From: CAWHXG01 sp963833235
Lineage (GTDB): Bacteria > Pseudomonadota > Alphaproteobacteria > Rhodobacterales > Rhodobacteraceae
Direction of reading: 5' to 3'
DNA length: 64,000 nucleotides
Assembly (NCBI GenBank): GCA_963833235.1
Contig: CAWHXG010000001.1
Location: 1-64,000, forward strand
Shown here: piece by piece, positions 1 through 8,829 of the stretch
How positions within the stretch are numbered: the stretch's first letter is position 1
Layout: each line of letters opens with the position of its first letter
Notes under the pieces: model-generated
Told to the model about the DNA's origin: nothing
What the model saw: the letters and a program-made list of their open reading frames with translations, nothing else
The model's database searches: none
Position numbers and translations under genes: made by a program

Positions 1-1
1 G

Positions 2-385
2 CGCTTGGCCCTGGGCCTTGAGCGGGATTTGGGAGATCTGCGCAGCACCACCCGATCCGCCAACGGAGACTGGTTCGCCGTTATGGGATCTTCGACCCTT
101 CGCAAGATTTTCACGGCGGCGCTGAACCTCCCCGACAGCGTGAGCCAGCTTGATATCGATCAGCAGGTGATAATCTTTCGCGATCGCGCGGAAGCGGTCT
201 TCGGGACAAGCGAGGTCGCGGAGTTCGACGACGGCGAAACGAGGGATGCCCTGCGACAGCGGTTTCTGATCATGTCGAATTTAAACAGTTCGCAGAACCA
301 GGTCTTTTCACCGGCCCTTTCGATCCTGCAGGGCGCCGGTTCATCGACCGGAATCTTCGCGTCCCTCTACGGCCTTGAATTGTAA
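2..385 (+). CDS. DUF1217 family flagellar-associated protein, C-terminal part (5' end outside window)
   Basis: An open frame runs in from the window edge and ends in TAA, giving 127 visible residues. The segment reading STLRKIFTAALNLPDSVSQL, followed by an acidic patch and a C-terminal SILQGAGSSTG-type tail, resembles DUF1217 proteins that sit in flagellar gene clusters of Rhodobacteraceae. The role of the family is not established; its position beside rod and export genes fits an accessory flagellar function. The N-terminus is outside the window, so domain completeness cannot be judged. The assignment rests on remembered family features and context. Confidence 0.6.
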   Translation, partial: RLALGLERDLGDLRSTTRSANGDWFAVMGSSTLRKIFTAALNLPDSVSQLDIDQQVIIFRDRAEAVFGTSEVAEFDDGETRDALRQRFLIMSNLNSSQNQVFSPALSILQGAGSSTGIFASLYGLEL

Positions 386-519
386 AATCACATTGGGTTA
401 GCCTCCCTGATCGGGGCAGGGATGAAGTCGTCGATCTCCTGCTGGACAAATCGTGCCCAAGACCAGGATTGCGGAGGCTCCCACATCCTGAATTCATATA
501 CCCGCCTTAAAGAATCGAA

Positions 520-800
520 TTGTGTTGGAACCTTGAACACCCCCACCCGGCCTTGTTTTCCAAGATCATTGGCCAGGATGATGACATCACGATGCCGGAG
601 TTGGGTGCAGCCCTTTTCGAAGCAACGGCTGTTCTGGCGCACCCAAACGCGATTAAAGGGTTTCTTCGCAAGCTTGGGTACTACGGCCATGTCGCGGAAC
701 GCTTGTGGCGAAAGCGTCACGTCGCGAATTCATGCCCATAGATTTGGTCCACGACAAAGCCTGCTGGTGCCCACTACTGCACCGCGAACGGGTCTGTCTA
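520..800 (+). pseudogene. IS630-type transposase relic (OrfA region)
   Basis: In one forward frame the peptide ITMPELGAALFEATAVLAHP followed directly by NAIKGFLRKLGY matches the pattern at the end of the helix-turn-helix half of IS630-family transposases (acidic-D-I-T-L/M-x-E-L, then a Gly-x-FLRKLGY motif before the Lys-rich link to the DDE domain). The match stops near 660. Beyond it a stretch around AKASRREFM in another frame could be the continuation after a frameshift. No terminal inverted repeats or complete DDE domain were recognised. This is a degraded fragment, identified by pattern memory only. Confidence 0.45.
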
Positions 801-831
801 CAATCGTACGCTTTGAAAGCGCGGTTCACTT

Positions 832-1825
832 TTGATCTGGCTCGGCGACGAAGTGACCTGGCTCGCGTCACACGAAGGGCGCCCGAGGCGCCTGCCCGCC
901 ATCTCGAACGAAGCCATACTGTTTGTCCGCCGATCGACGGTGAAGGGCGGCGCGGAATTGGTCCGGGGGACGAAGTCGGCTCTGAACAGGCGGAACCCCG
1001 GGCCGTTAAAGCCGACAAATTGGCAGACCGCGGGAATGGTTGCCAGTCTTCTGCGCCTGGCGTGGTGGAATTGGCTTAGGCGCGATAGCTCGACCTCTTT
1101 GCCGCAGATATCAGATCATGCCCTTGCCAAAGGCAGGACAGCTTTCTCTTGCCACAGGCAGAAGACTTTGCCCTTGACGCAGACAAACCTTTGGCCACCC
1201 AGATCCCCTGTCGCAGTGCCGATGGCTCCCGCGACCCGAACGTCGACGGCACCGCGATCGAGTTCCCGGGCGAGGGCGAGCAGCGCGTGGCCTGCGCGCA
1301 ACCGCATCATCCGGGGCCGGTGCCAGCGGCGCAAGGTCCATACCGCAATGGACCATCCGCATTGTCGAGGTTACCGCCAGCCGCGACGGTGACGGCCCCC
1401 GTGCTCACCGGGCTACGTGACCTGCGCGACCGGATCCCCCCAAGGCGAATGGGGGAATCGCTACAATCACACCTCTGCGCAGGCGCCTGCCCGGCAACGA
1501 ATGGCGCCGACGCCACGCGGTGTCGGCGCTCCGCCATCTTCGCGCGTAAGACAACCCCCGATCCGGAAGAACGGTTAGCTCCTGGAAGAATTGTGGCCTG
1601 CGCCGGAAACGATACTGCGCGCCGTTCGCCATCATGGCAGGGCCTAGCGGAAGTGGTACATTCGGAGTACCGCACCCGTCGCAGGATCGAGGGGACGATG
1701 CGAGGCCGCAAGGCTTTCGGCGAGCGCATTGCCACAAGAGCGCCCGACCGCCAGACCTTGGAAATCCACACCAGCATTGCCCTCATGACCCGCTTCGACG
1801 CCCACGACATTGCTGAAATGACGAC
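832..1825 (+). pseudogene. Decayed IS5-family transposase
   Basis: Reading forward and switching frames recovers successive landmarks of IS5-type transposases in the right order. Around 1030–1075 there is TAGMVASLLRLAW (family: QTTGxVxSLLRLxGLDW), then RQKTL near 1160, VDGTAIEFPGEGE near 1240 (family: DSTGIKxxGEGEW), QRRKVHTAMD near 1330 (family: WRKxHxAMD), PIRKNG near 1560, and GTMRGRKAFGERIATRAPDR from about 1695 (family: MRCLKAFGERIxxRDPDRQ) ending in ALMTRFDAHD. The gene is broken by several frameshifts and cannot encode a working enzyme. Each motif is short; the ordered series makes the assignment fairly secure. Confidence 0.7.
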
Positions 1826-2262
1826 ATCGTTGAGACGGTCCGCGTGGCAAGAGGTCGGTGGGAAAGGGGACGTCCCATCGCTCGCGCGAGGTCTGCAACG
1901 ATGCCTGCTGAAACGCCGCAAGCATCTGCGCTCGCCCCGGGACCGTCGTCGTCCGTGACGAAGTGCCCAACGCAGGGGTCCCCGCGCCGCCGAGGCCCTG
2001 GAGATATACGGTTTCTGGTTCTTATTCCTGGCCTCCATACTGTCCAGGTCATAGCCCCCATCGAGATTGCCCTTCTCACAGCTCAAGGCCCGGTCGCGGC
2101 GGATCGGAACAGAACTTCCGACGCTACGTTCGAAGCACATGGCGGCAGCTGCGACCACTTAAATTTCCGGGAATGCTAGACCTTCATCAAGGCAGACGCC
2201 TGTGCCGCAGATCAAAAGCAATGCGCATTGACGGCGACGTCTGCGCAGCAGGATGCCCGTTA

Positions 2263-3584
2263 TCAGGAAGGCGCGGTCAGGCATCGAGCCAGCCTTTCGA
2301 AGCTCTCGGCGACCCTTTCGGGGCGGGTGTTAGACAGGAACGCGTCGATCGATGGCCAGCAGGCGATCGCCCGATCGACAACGGGATCGCTTCCCGTCGC
2401 ATACAGCCCCGAGCGGATCATCAGCTCGGCCTTCTCATAGGCGCCGAGAAGGCGGCGGGTCTCCGAGATCGTGGCATTCTGATCGGCCGTCGCGACCTCT
2501 GGCAAACACCGCGATACGGATCGCAGCAGATCCACGGCGGGGAACCGCCCCCGTTCCGCGATGCCCCGATCGAGAACCACATGACCATCGAGCACCCCGC
2601 GCAGAATATCCGCGACAGGCTCTTCCATGTCAGACCCGGCAACGAGGACGCTGAAGATCGCCGTGATATCGCCCTCGCTCGCCCCCCCGGGGCCGGCCCG
2701 CTCCGCCAAACCCGTGATCTCGCGGGAGAGTGAGGGCGGGTGCCCCTGCAAGGAGGGCGGTTCGCCCAGCCCCAGGGCAATGTCGCGATGCGCCTCGGCG
2801 AAGCGGGTCACGGAATCCACGACCAGCAAAACGTGCTGCCCCCGATCCCGGAAGAACTCTGCAACCACCATGGCCGTCTGCGCGCAGCGGCGGCGGATGA
2901 TCGGCGCCTGGTCCGAAGTTGCCGCCACAACCACGGACCGCTCCATTCCGCTGGGGCCCAGAACGGTATCGACGAAATGCCGAACCTCCCGGCCGCGTTC
3001 CCCGACGAGGGCAACAACAACGACATCCGCCTCGATTGCACGGGCAAGACCGCCGAGGAGAGTTGATTTACCAACCCCGGATCCGGCGAACAGCCCCAGC
3101 CGCTGGCCCTTCGCGACCGGCAGCAGGGTATTGAAGATCGCCAGCCCCGCCTCCAGCCGCGCCCCGAGGCCCCGTCGGGCCGCGGCCGGCGGCGGCGCCC
3201 GGTGCAAGGGCATCGGCCACTGGCCGCGCGGCAAGGGCCGGCCATCCAGCGGACGACCGGAGGGATCGATCAGCCGGCCCAGCCAGCCCTCGTCCGGCAT
3301 GATGCGCAGCGGACCACCAAGGGTCACCGGATCGCCAACGGAAAGTCCCGACAGGGGCGCTTCCGCCATCACCCGCGCGATTGCATCGGTGACGTCCAGT
3401 ATTTCGCCCTCTACCGCCTGCCCGTCGCGGCGACGATCGTGACTTGATCGGCTAGTGCCGCTGCGGTTCCGAGGCCCTCGACCCGAAGGCCGGCGCCGGA
3501 GAGCCCGGCGACCCGCCCAAGAGACCGGACTGCCCGCACCTCTGCCACGCTCGCGGCCAGCGCCTCGAAGGTTTGCCCCGTCAT
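2263..3584 (-). pseudogene. fliI: Flagellum-specific ATPase FliI, interrupted by one frameshift
   Basis: FliI is the cytoplasmic hexameric ATPase of the flagellar type III export apparatus; it powers delivery of rod, hook and filament subunits. The long frame (to 3372) carries a Walker A loop FAGSGVGKST, a Walker B-like VLLVVDSVTRFAEAHRD and the family segment GDITAIFSVLVAGSDMEEPV. The N-terminal ~55 residues lie in another frame starting at an ATG at 3582–3584 with a good AGGAGG site, and this frame hits TAG at 3411–3413. The two frames join near 3425–3435 as VAADGQAVEGEI if one base is missing. Corrected length is about 440 residues, normal for FliI. It diverges from the flgB operon. Either real inactivation or a sequence error. 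Confidence 0.85.
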
Positions 3585-3667
3585 TTCGTTCGCCTCCTGT
3601 TCACCGACAACCCTTTCTAAACGAATCGCAGTTAATCCAAGGTTGAAGCGCCAAAGGGAGAAGCCCG

Positions 3668-4061
3668 ATGCACGAAGCTTTAAATCTGTTTACCTTGGCG
3701 GGCGCCAAAGCCAGCCATGCGCAATCCCGGCTTTCGGTCACCGCGGCAAATCTGGCCAATGCCGATACGCCCGGCTACCAGGCCCGCGATACGGTGAGCT
3801 TCACCGACATGCTTCGCAACCCGCCGGCACCTGGGACCCTGCGGACCACCCGCGCCGGCCATATCGCCGAGCCGGTCACGGCTCCGCGGGGCGGCATCCG
3901 GGCGCAGGTGGTGCCCGGCGACGAACTCTCCGAACGGGAATACCGTCTCGATCGAAACCGAGATGATGAAGGCCAGCGCCATCAAGCAGGACCATGCCAT
4001 TGCCCTCGCCGTCTATCGCGGCGGGATGGACATGCTGCGCACCGGCCTCGGCCGAAAGTAG
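3668..4061 (+). pseudogene. flgB: Flagellar basal-body rod protein FlgB, one frameshift
   Basis: FlgB is a proximal rod subunit exported to the periplasm. The N-terminal rod signature (LSVTAANLANADTPGYQARD) is clear. Near 3930 the frame shifts: beyond it the expected C-terminal half (SPNGNTVSIETEMMKASAIK, then a helix ending in MDMLRTGLGRK) is in the next frame and ends at TAG 4059–4061. The interval is 3n+1 long, so a single extra base (probably one A in the GAAC around 3929) explains it. Corrected product is 130 residues, the usual FlgB size. It is first in the plus-strand rod operon and is followed 10 bases later by flgC. Confidence 0.85.
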
Positions 4062-4071
4062 AGAGCCAATC

Positions 4072-4455
4072 ATGAACGATTTGCAGAAAACCCTCGCGGC
4101 GGCCGCCAGCGGCATGCGCGCGCAGGCCACCCGCCTGCGCCACAGCGCAGAGAACATCGCGAACGCGGATACCCCCGGCTATCAGCGCAAGCTCGTGCCC
4201 TTCAAGGTCGAGCCCGGCGAGCTGGGCACCGTACGCACGGGCCCCGTGCAGCTCGACCGGTCCGAGCTCGATCTCATCCACGATCCCAGCCATCCGCTCG
4301 CCGGGCCCGACGGAACGTACCGCGGCTCAAATGTCTCGACGATCATCGAGATAGCGGACAGCCGCGAAGCGCAGCGCAGTTACGAAGCCAATCTCAAGAT
4401 GTTCGACCAGGCCCGGCAGATGTCCGGCGCGCTGCTCGACCTTCTCCGTCGCTAA
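4072..4455 (+). CDS. flgC: Flagellar basal-body rod protein FlgC
   Basis: This gives an intact 127-residue proximal rod protein. The N-terminal rod motif (ENIANADTPGYQRKLVPF) and the C-terminal coiled segment (REAQRSYEANLKMFDQAR) are both present; these two helices form the coiled-coil core by which rod proteins pack. The ATG at 4072 is chosen because the product then begins MNDLQKTLAAAASGM, as in the family; an upstream in-frame ATG lies inside flgB. It lies between flgB and fliE in a compact operon and, unlike its rod-gene neighbours flgB, flgF and flgG, has no frameshift. Confidence 0.93.
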   Translation: MNDLQKTLAAAASGMRAQATRLRHSAENIANADTPGYQRKLVPFKVEPGELGTVRTGPVQLDRSELDLIHDPSHPLAGPDGTYRGSNVSTIIEIADSREAQRSYEANLKMFDQARQMSGALLDLLRR

Positions 4456-4469
4456 GGGAGCCGACAGCC

Positions 4470-4760
4470 ATGAACCTCAATTCGATCCTCGCCCAGCAAT
4501 CCTATGCCGGCGCCAAGCCTGCCACCCTGCCCGAACCCGGCACCGGCACTGCCGCAGGCCTGATGGGCGACCTCGCCCAGGATTTTGCGGCAACCCTCCA
4601 GAAAGCGGAGATCACCGCCGAAGCCACGATGACCGGAGGCGCCGATCCCCATGCGCTCGTCGAGGCGCTGGCCCAGTCTCAATTGGCGATCGAGACCGCC
4701 GTGACGGTGCGCGACCGGGTCGTCGAAGCGTATCAGGAAATCCTGCGGATGCCGGTCTGA
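4470..4760 (+). CDS. fliE: Flagellar hook-basal body complex protein FliE
   Basis: FliE joins the MS ring to the proximal rod. The 96-residue product has the family's short variable N-terminus followed by two helices, with the conserved ending around VEALAQSQLAIETAVTVRDR and VEAYQEILRMPV. Spacing to flgC (14 bases) and fliQ (5 bases) is tight, so it is co-transcribed. The frame is intact. Confidence 0.92.
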   Translation: MNLNSILAQQSYAGAKPATLPEPGTGTAAGLMGDLAQDFAATLQKAEITAEATMTGGADPHALVEALAQSQLAIETAVTVRDRVVEAYQEILRMPV

Positions 4761-4765
4761 GGCCC

Positions 4766-5032
4766 ATGAACGATGCGGTCTTCTACGACATCCTGCGCGA
4801 GGGGCTTTGGGTGGCGGTCATCATCTCGGCTCCCATCCTCGCTGTGGCGCTGGTCGCAGGCGTGGTGGTTGGCCTCTTTCAGGCGCTGACCTCGATCCAG
4901 GAGATGACCCTGACCTTCGTGCCGAAGCTTGCCGCGATCCTCGCCGTGTTCTGGGTCTGCATGAGCTTCATGACCCAGACGCTGACGACCTTCTTCCAGA
5001 CCCAGACCATTCCCCTGATTGCCGGAGGCTGA
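4766..5032 (+). CDS. fliQ: Flagellar export gate protein FliQ
   Basis: FliQ is a small inner-membrane subunit of the FliPQR export gate. The 88-residue product has two hydrophobic helices (about residues 14–38 and 50–72) and the family motif GLFQALTSIQEMTLTFVPKL between them. Its place between fliE and flgF is the usual alphaproteobacterial order. The frame is intact. The rest of the gate (fliP, fliR, flhA, flhB) is not in the window. Confidence 0.93.
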   Translation: MNDAVFYDILREGLWVAVIISAPILAVALVAGVVVGLFQALTSIQEMTLTFVPKLAAILAVFWVCMSFMTQTLTTFFQTQTIPLIAGG

Positions 5033-5033
5033 C

Positions 5034-5753
5034 TTGGACAACGCCGCCTACACTACCCTGACCCGCCAGAGCCGGACTGACGCGCGAGATGCAGGTGGTC
5101 GCCAACAACATCGCCAACAGCGGCACCGACCGGCTATCGCCGCGAAGGCGTGGTCTTCGCCGAACATGTCCGTGCCCTGGAAGAGCCCGACACGTCGCTT
5201 TCGATGGCCGCCGCCGACGGGCGCATCATCGACCGCGCACAGGGCCAGCTCGACCCGACGGGCGGCACCTACGACTTCGCCATCGAGGGCGAGGGCTACT
5301 TCTTGATCGGCACGCCCGAGGGCGATGCGGCTGACCCGCGCCGGCAGCTTCCGGCCCGGGCCTGCGGGCGAGCTGGTGACCGTCGATGGCTATCCGCTTC
5401 TGGATGCCGGCGGCGCGCCGCTCTTCGTGCCGCCCGACGCCACCGATGTGAGCCTCGCGACGGACGGCACGCTCAGCGCCGATGGGCGGCCGCTTGGACT
5501 CGTGGGCCTGTTCCTTCCCGAAGACCCGCTCGACATGACCCGCACTGGCGATCTGCGCTTCGCCACCGAAGGCGGCGTGCTGCCGGTCGAGGCCCCGGCC
5601 ATCGCGCAAGGCTTCATGGAGCAGAGCAACGTTGATCCTGTGATCGAGGTCGCCCGCATGATCGAGGTGCAGCGCGCCTACGAGCAGGGCAGCAAGTTCC
5701 TCGACCGGAAGATGACCGGATCCGGTCAGTCATCGAAGTCCTTGGACAAGTAA
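5034..5753 (+). pseudogene. flgF: Flagellar rod protein FlgF, three single-base insertions
   Basis: FlgF is a proximal-rod protein. A TTG at 5034, overlapping the end of fliQ by context, begins LDNAAYTTLTRQS. The reading frame then shifts three times, near 5072 (extra C before GGACTGACGCG), near 5130 (extra G in ACCGACCGGC) and near 5325 (extra G before CGGCTGACC). Removing these restores LTREMQVVANNIANSG, TGYRREGVVFAEHV, EGDRLTRAGSF and the intact C-terminal half ending EVQRAYEQGSKFLDRK. The corrected product is 238 residues, as expected. All three changes are insertions, and no in-frame stop appears inside the corrected frame. Confidence 0.85.
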
Positions 5754-5765
5754 GGAGGCCAGACC

Positions 5766-6555
5766 ATGCGCGCCCTCAATATCGCCGCCACCGGCATGAC
5801 CGCTCAGCAGATGCGGGTCGAGGTCATCTCGAACAACCTCGCGAACATGAACACCACGGGCTACAACGCCCGCCGCGCCGAATTTGCCGATCTGCACTAT
5901 CAGCAGGTCCAGCGCCCGGGAACCATCAACGCCGCCGACGGCACCGTGCTGCCGACAGGCGTCCAGCTGGGCCTCGGCGTGCGCCCAGCTGCCGTCTCGG
6001 TCCATCTCGCGCCAAGGCGCGCTCGCGCAGACCGGCGGCGACCTCGACGTGGCCATCGAGGGACGCGGCTACATGGAGGTGACCCTGCCCAACGGCGAGC
6101 CCGCCTATACCCGCGACGGCGCCCTGAAGCGTACCGGCGAGGGCGTGATCGTCACCGTCCGACGGCCATCCCGTCGCGCCCGAGATCGTCATCCCGGAGG
6201 ATGCCGTCAGCATCTCCATCAACCCAGATGGCGAGGTCTACGCGTATTTCGACGATCAGGTCGAGGCGCAACTTCTGGGCCAGATCACTCTGGCCAATTT
6301 CACCAACGAGAAGCGGCCTCGAGGCGCTCGGCGACAACCTGTTCTCGGAAACGGAGGCTTCCGGGCCCGCCATCGTCGGCGATCCGGGCACCGACGGCCT
6401 CGGCATGACTCCGGCAGGGCTATCTCGAAGACAGTTCCGTCGACGCGGTCCGCGAGGTGACCGAGCTGATCGAGGCCCAGCGAGGCTACGAGCTGAACGC
6501 CAAGGTCATCACCGCGGCGGATCAGATGATGTCCTCGACCTCGCAGATCCGCTGA
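5766..6555 (+). pseudogene. flgG: Flagellar distal rod protein FlgG, four single-base insertions
   Basis: FlgG builds the distal rod. The ATG at 5766 has an AGGAGG site 7 bases upstream and the product begins MRALNIAATGMTAQQMRV, a textbook FlgG start. Four shifts follow: near 5998, 6165 (extra C in GTCCGACGG), 6315 (extra A in GAGAAGCGG) and 6412 (extra C in ACTCCGG). After correction the protein reads through DLDVAIEGRGYMEVTLPNGE, NFTNESGLEALGDNLFSE and ends EAQRGYELNAKVITAADQMM. Length becomes exactly 261 residues, the classic FlgG length. As written the gene cannot be translated in full. Confidence 0.87.
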
Positions 6556-6559
6556 GATC

Positions 6560-6994
6560 GTGCGCAGCCCCGCCCTTCTTCTTGCGCTCGTGCTCTGCGC
6601 TGCCGCCCCGGCTCCGGCGGAAACGCTGGTCGCCGCCCGGATGATCCGCGCTCAGACGCTCATCGGTCCGGCCGACGTGGCGCTGATGCCCGATGGCCAA
6701 GCGCTGTCGGGGGGCTTCAAGAGCGTCGAGGAGGCGATTGGGCTGGAGGCGCGGGTGAACCTCTACGAAGGCCGGCCGATCCGCCCAGGCGACCTCGGCC
6801 CGCCCGCTATCGTCGAACGCAACCAGATCGTGGCGCTGAACTACCATCACGCGGGTCTTTCGATCCGCACGGAGGGCCGCGCGTTGGACCGTGCCGGAGC
6901 CGGCGAGAGGCTGCGCGTGATGAACATCGAGTCGCGCACCACCGTGACCGGCACCGTCCTCGTCGACGGCTCGGTCAACGTCGCACCCTTCTGA
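6560..6994 (+). CDS. flgA: Flagellar P-ring assembly chaperone FlgA (short form)
   Basis: FlgA is a periplasmic chaperone for assembly of the FlgI P-ring. The GTG start at 6560, four bases after flgG, gives a 144-residue protein with a cleavable signal peptide (hydrophobic to about residue 18, AAPAPAE cleavage region) and the SAF-like core. The segment VERNQIVALNYHHAGLSIRT and the C-terminal RVMNIESRTTVTGTVLVDGS are typical. It lacks the extra N-terminal domain of enterobacterial FlgA, which is normal for this group. The frame is intact. Confidence 0.88.
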   Translation: MRSPALLLALVLCAAAPAPAETLVAARMIRAQTLIGPADVALMPDGQALSGGFKSVEEAIGLEARVNLYEGRPIRPGDLGPPAIVERNQIVALNYHHAGLSIRTEGRALDRAGAGERLRVMNIESRTTVTGTVLVDGSVNVAPF

Positions 6995-7016
6995 ACCTGC
7001 CCCCAAGGAGCCCCCG

Positions 7017-7745
7017 ATGCGTCATCTCATCGCCGCCGGCCTGTGCCTGTCCACCCTCTTGGGCTGCGGGCGGACGGACCATCTGGGCAAGGCACCCAGC
7101 TTTACCGACAGCGAGACCAGCCGCGAGCATCTGGCCATGGCCACCACCGGCCTGCCCCTCACGCTGGAACGTCAGCGCGTGGTCGACCAAGCCTCGCTTT
7201 GGAGCGGCGGACCGGGCTCGCTTCTAGGCGACCGCCGGGCGCGGGACCGCGGCGACATCCTGACCGTGGTCATCGAGATCGACGAGAAGGCCGAGATCAG
7301 CAACAACACCTCCCGCTCCCGCGATGCGAGCGAGAGCTTGCAGCTGCCGCAGGCTTTCGGACTTCCGCAGCGGCTCGACGAGCGCCTGCCGGAAGGCGCC
7401 AACTCCGCGAGTGCCGTGGATATCGGATCGAGCAGCAGCTCCAGCGGCGACGGATCGGTCCGCCGCAACGAGAAGCTGACCCTGCGCGTCGCGGCAACGA
7501 TCACCGAAGTGCTGGCCAACGGGGTCATGCGCATTCAGGGCAGTCAGGAGGTGCGCGTGAATTTCGAACTGCGCGAACTGCTGGTCAGCGGCTATGTCCG
7601 CCCTGCCGACATCTCGCGGCAGAACGAGATCACTTACGACAAGATCGCCTCGGCGCGGATCTCCTATGGCGGCCGCGGGCAGATCACGGATGTGCAGCAA
7701 CCCCGTTGGGGTCAGCAGGTGTCCGATATCCTGCTGCCGTTCTGA
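7017..7745 (+). CDS. flgH: Flagellar L-ring lipoprotein FlgH
   Basis: FlgH forms the outer-membrane L-ring. The 242-residue product starts with a lipoprotein signal (LLGC lipobox, Cys about residue 17). It contains the family core DRGDILTVVIEIDEKAEISN, the serine-rich linker DIGSSSSSSGDGSV, and the C-terminal stretch SGYVRPADISRQNEI with a terminal DILLPF. An AAGGAG site precedes the ATG. It follows flgA by 22 bases. Confidence 0.94.
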   Translation: MRHLIAAGLCLSTLLGCGRTDHLGKAPSFTDSETSREHLAMATTGLPLTLERQRVVDQASLWSGGPGSLLGDRRARDRGDILTVVIEIDEKAEISNNTSRSRDASESLQLPQAFGLPQRLDERLPEGANSASAVDIGSSSSSSGDGSVRRNEKLTLRVAATITEVLANGVMRIQGSQEVRVNFELRELLVSGYVRPADISRQNEITYDKIASARISYGGRGQITDVQQPRWGQQVSDILLPF

Positions 7746-7756
7746 GGGGGAAACCG

Positions 7757-8290
7757 ATGGGAAAGCTGCTGCCGCTCATCCTGGCCCTCGTCGGGCTCGC
7801 CGCCGGCGTCGGCGCAGGCATCGCGCTCAAGCCGGATTCGGCGGCGAAGGAAGACGCGCATCACGAAACCGAGGGCGACGGCCACGGTTCGGCCGAGCCT
7901 GCGCCCGCCAAGTCCGCCGCCGCTCCCAAGGGACATGGTTCCGGCCATGGTGGCGAGGCGGCGACCGCCTCCGAATTCGTCAAGATGAACAACCAGTTCG
8001 TCGTTCCGGTACTGTCCGATGGCGGCATCTCGGCGATGGTGGTGATGTCGCTCAGTGTCGAGGTCGTCGCCGGCGCCAAGGAGGCCGTGTTCCAGCGCGA
8101 ACCCCGGCTGCGCGACGCGATCCTGCGGCAGCTCTTCGACCATTCCAATTCGGGTGGGTTCGACGGGGCGTTCTTCAGCAGCCAAAGCCTCGACAGGCTA
8201 CGCGCCGCGATGCGCGAAACGGCGATCAGCACCGTCGGCCCGGTCGTGCTCGACATCCTCATCGTGGATCTCGTCAAGCAAGACGTCTGA
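7757..8290 (+). CDS. fliL: Flagellar basal body-associated protein FliL
   Basis: FliL is an inner-membrane protein that surrounds the stator and supports torque. The 177-residue product has one N-terminal membrane helix (about residues 4–24), a His/Ala/Lys-rich linker (about 30–70), and a periplasmic domain with NQFVVPVL and the C-terminal VGPVVLDILIVDLVKQDV. The ATG at 7757 has a GAGGGGG site. It is the last recognisable gene of this flagellar run; the fliF or motor genes that normally follow are replaced by an IS256 relic. Confidence 0.88.
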   Translation: MGKLLPLILALVGLAAGVGAGIALKPDSAAKEDAHHETEGDGHGSAEPAPAKSAAAPKGHGSGHGGEAATASEFVKMNNQFVVPVLSDGGISAMVVMSLSVEVVAGAKEAVFQREPRLRDAILRQLFDHSNSGGFDGAFFSSQSLDRLRAAMRETAISTVGPVVLDILIVDLVKQDV

Positions 8291-8394
8291 CCCCGCCCCC
8301 TGCCCGCCGCCGAAGAACACCCGGTTCGACCCGCTATGGGACCCTGACTTCCACTCGGTCTGACAGCATCGGGCTTGGTCATCTGCGGATCGGG

Positions 8395-8660
8395 CGAGGT
8401 GGGCGGCTTGCATTCGGCTGCTCGATCGGGTGGGTGCTGCGAAGCTAGGTATGGTGCTGGCGGGGAACGCATTGTGGGCCAGCGCGTCATGCTCGCTGAC
8501 CTCCATCAGATCGACCATCTTCGGCCACCGGGTACGGAACTGCTCCGCGAGAAGATGCCGATTTTTGTCGGTGTCGTCGCCGTCGGAATGACCGAAGGCC
8601 TGTCGGATCGCGGCGGCCGCGACTGCGTGCCGACCCTCATCTTGCACGTCGGGCCGGGGC
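8395..8660 (-). pseudogene. IS256-family (mutator-type) transposase relic
   Basis: On the minus strand the peptide AVAAAAIRQAF, followed by a charged stretch and RTRWPKMVDLMEVSEHDALA, matches the conserved C-terminal third of IS256 transposases (family: VAAALRQAF, then RPRWPKLAxLMDESEHDVLA, then MAFPxQH). After a frame change near 8455 the frame reads LRSTHPIEQPNAS, corresponding to the family's HSTNPIERLNxE, with a stop just before it. No upstream DDE region or inverted repeats remain. It sits exactly where the flagellar cluster breaks off and 20 bases from a tRNA gene. Confidence 0.7.
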
Positions 8661-8681
8661 GCGATACACAATGTTCAGCCG

Positions 8682-8755
8682 GCGGGCGTTGTGTAATGGT
8701 AAGACCCTTGCCTTCCAAGCAAGAGACGCGGGTTCGATTCCCGCCGCCCGCTCCA
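8682..8755 (+). tRNA. tRNA-Gly (anticodon TCC)
   Basis: A cloverleaf can be drawn: acceptor GCGGGCG pairs with CGCCCGC, the anticodon stem CTTGC/GCAAG encloses the loop CTTCCAA with anticodon TCC, the T arm is GCGGG-TTCGATT-CCCGC, and CCA is encoded. The D stem (GTGT/AGAC) has one mismatch. An IS256 relic lies upstream and the 25-bp repeat array downstream. Confidence 0.93.
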
Positions 8756-8829
8756 TTCCTCATTTTGTGTTCGCCGACTTGCTGAACACCCCGGCGTACT
8801 GGCATGGTCCAAATCCGGCTGCGCCTATG

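Larger units (their letters stand above)
386..2262. other. Gene-less stretch of about 1.9 kb with decayed transposase relics
   Basis: No frame here encodes a complete protein. The part from about 520 to 1825 reads, when frames are switched, as remains of two unrelated transposases (listed separately). The last part, about 1830 to 2262, contains nothing I can assign on either strand. The stretch separates the DUF1217 gene from fliI, so the flagellar locus has been interrupted or its original contents lost. Confidence 0.6.

Noticed and set aside
1830..2262. A minus-strand reading around NLDGGYDLDSMEARNKNQKP as a gene
   Set aside because: It has no consistent start, switches into nonsense within 40 codons, and matches no family I know.
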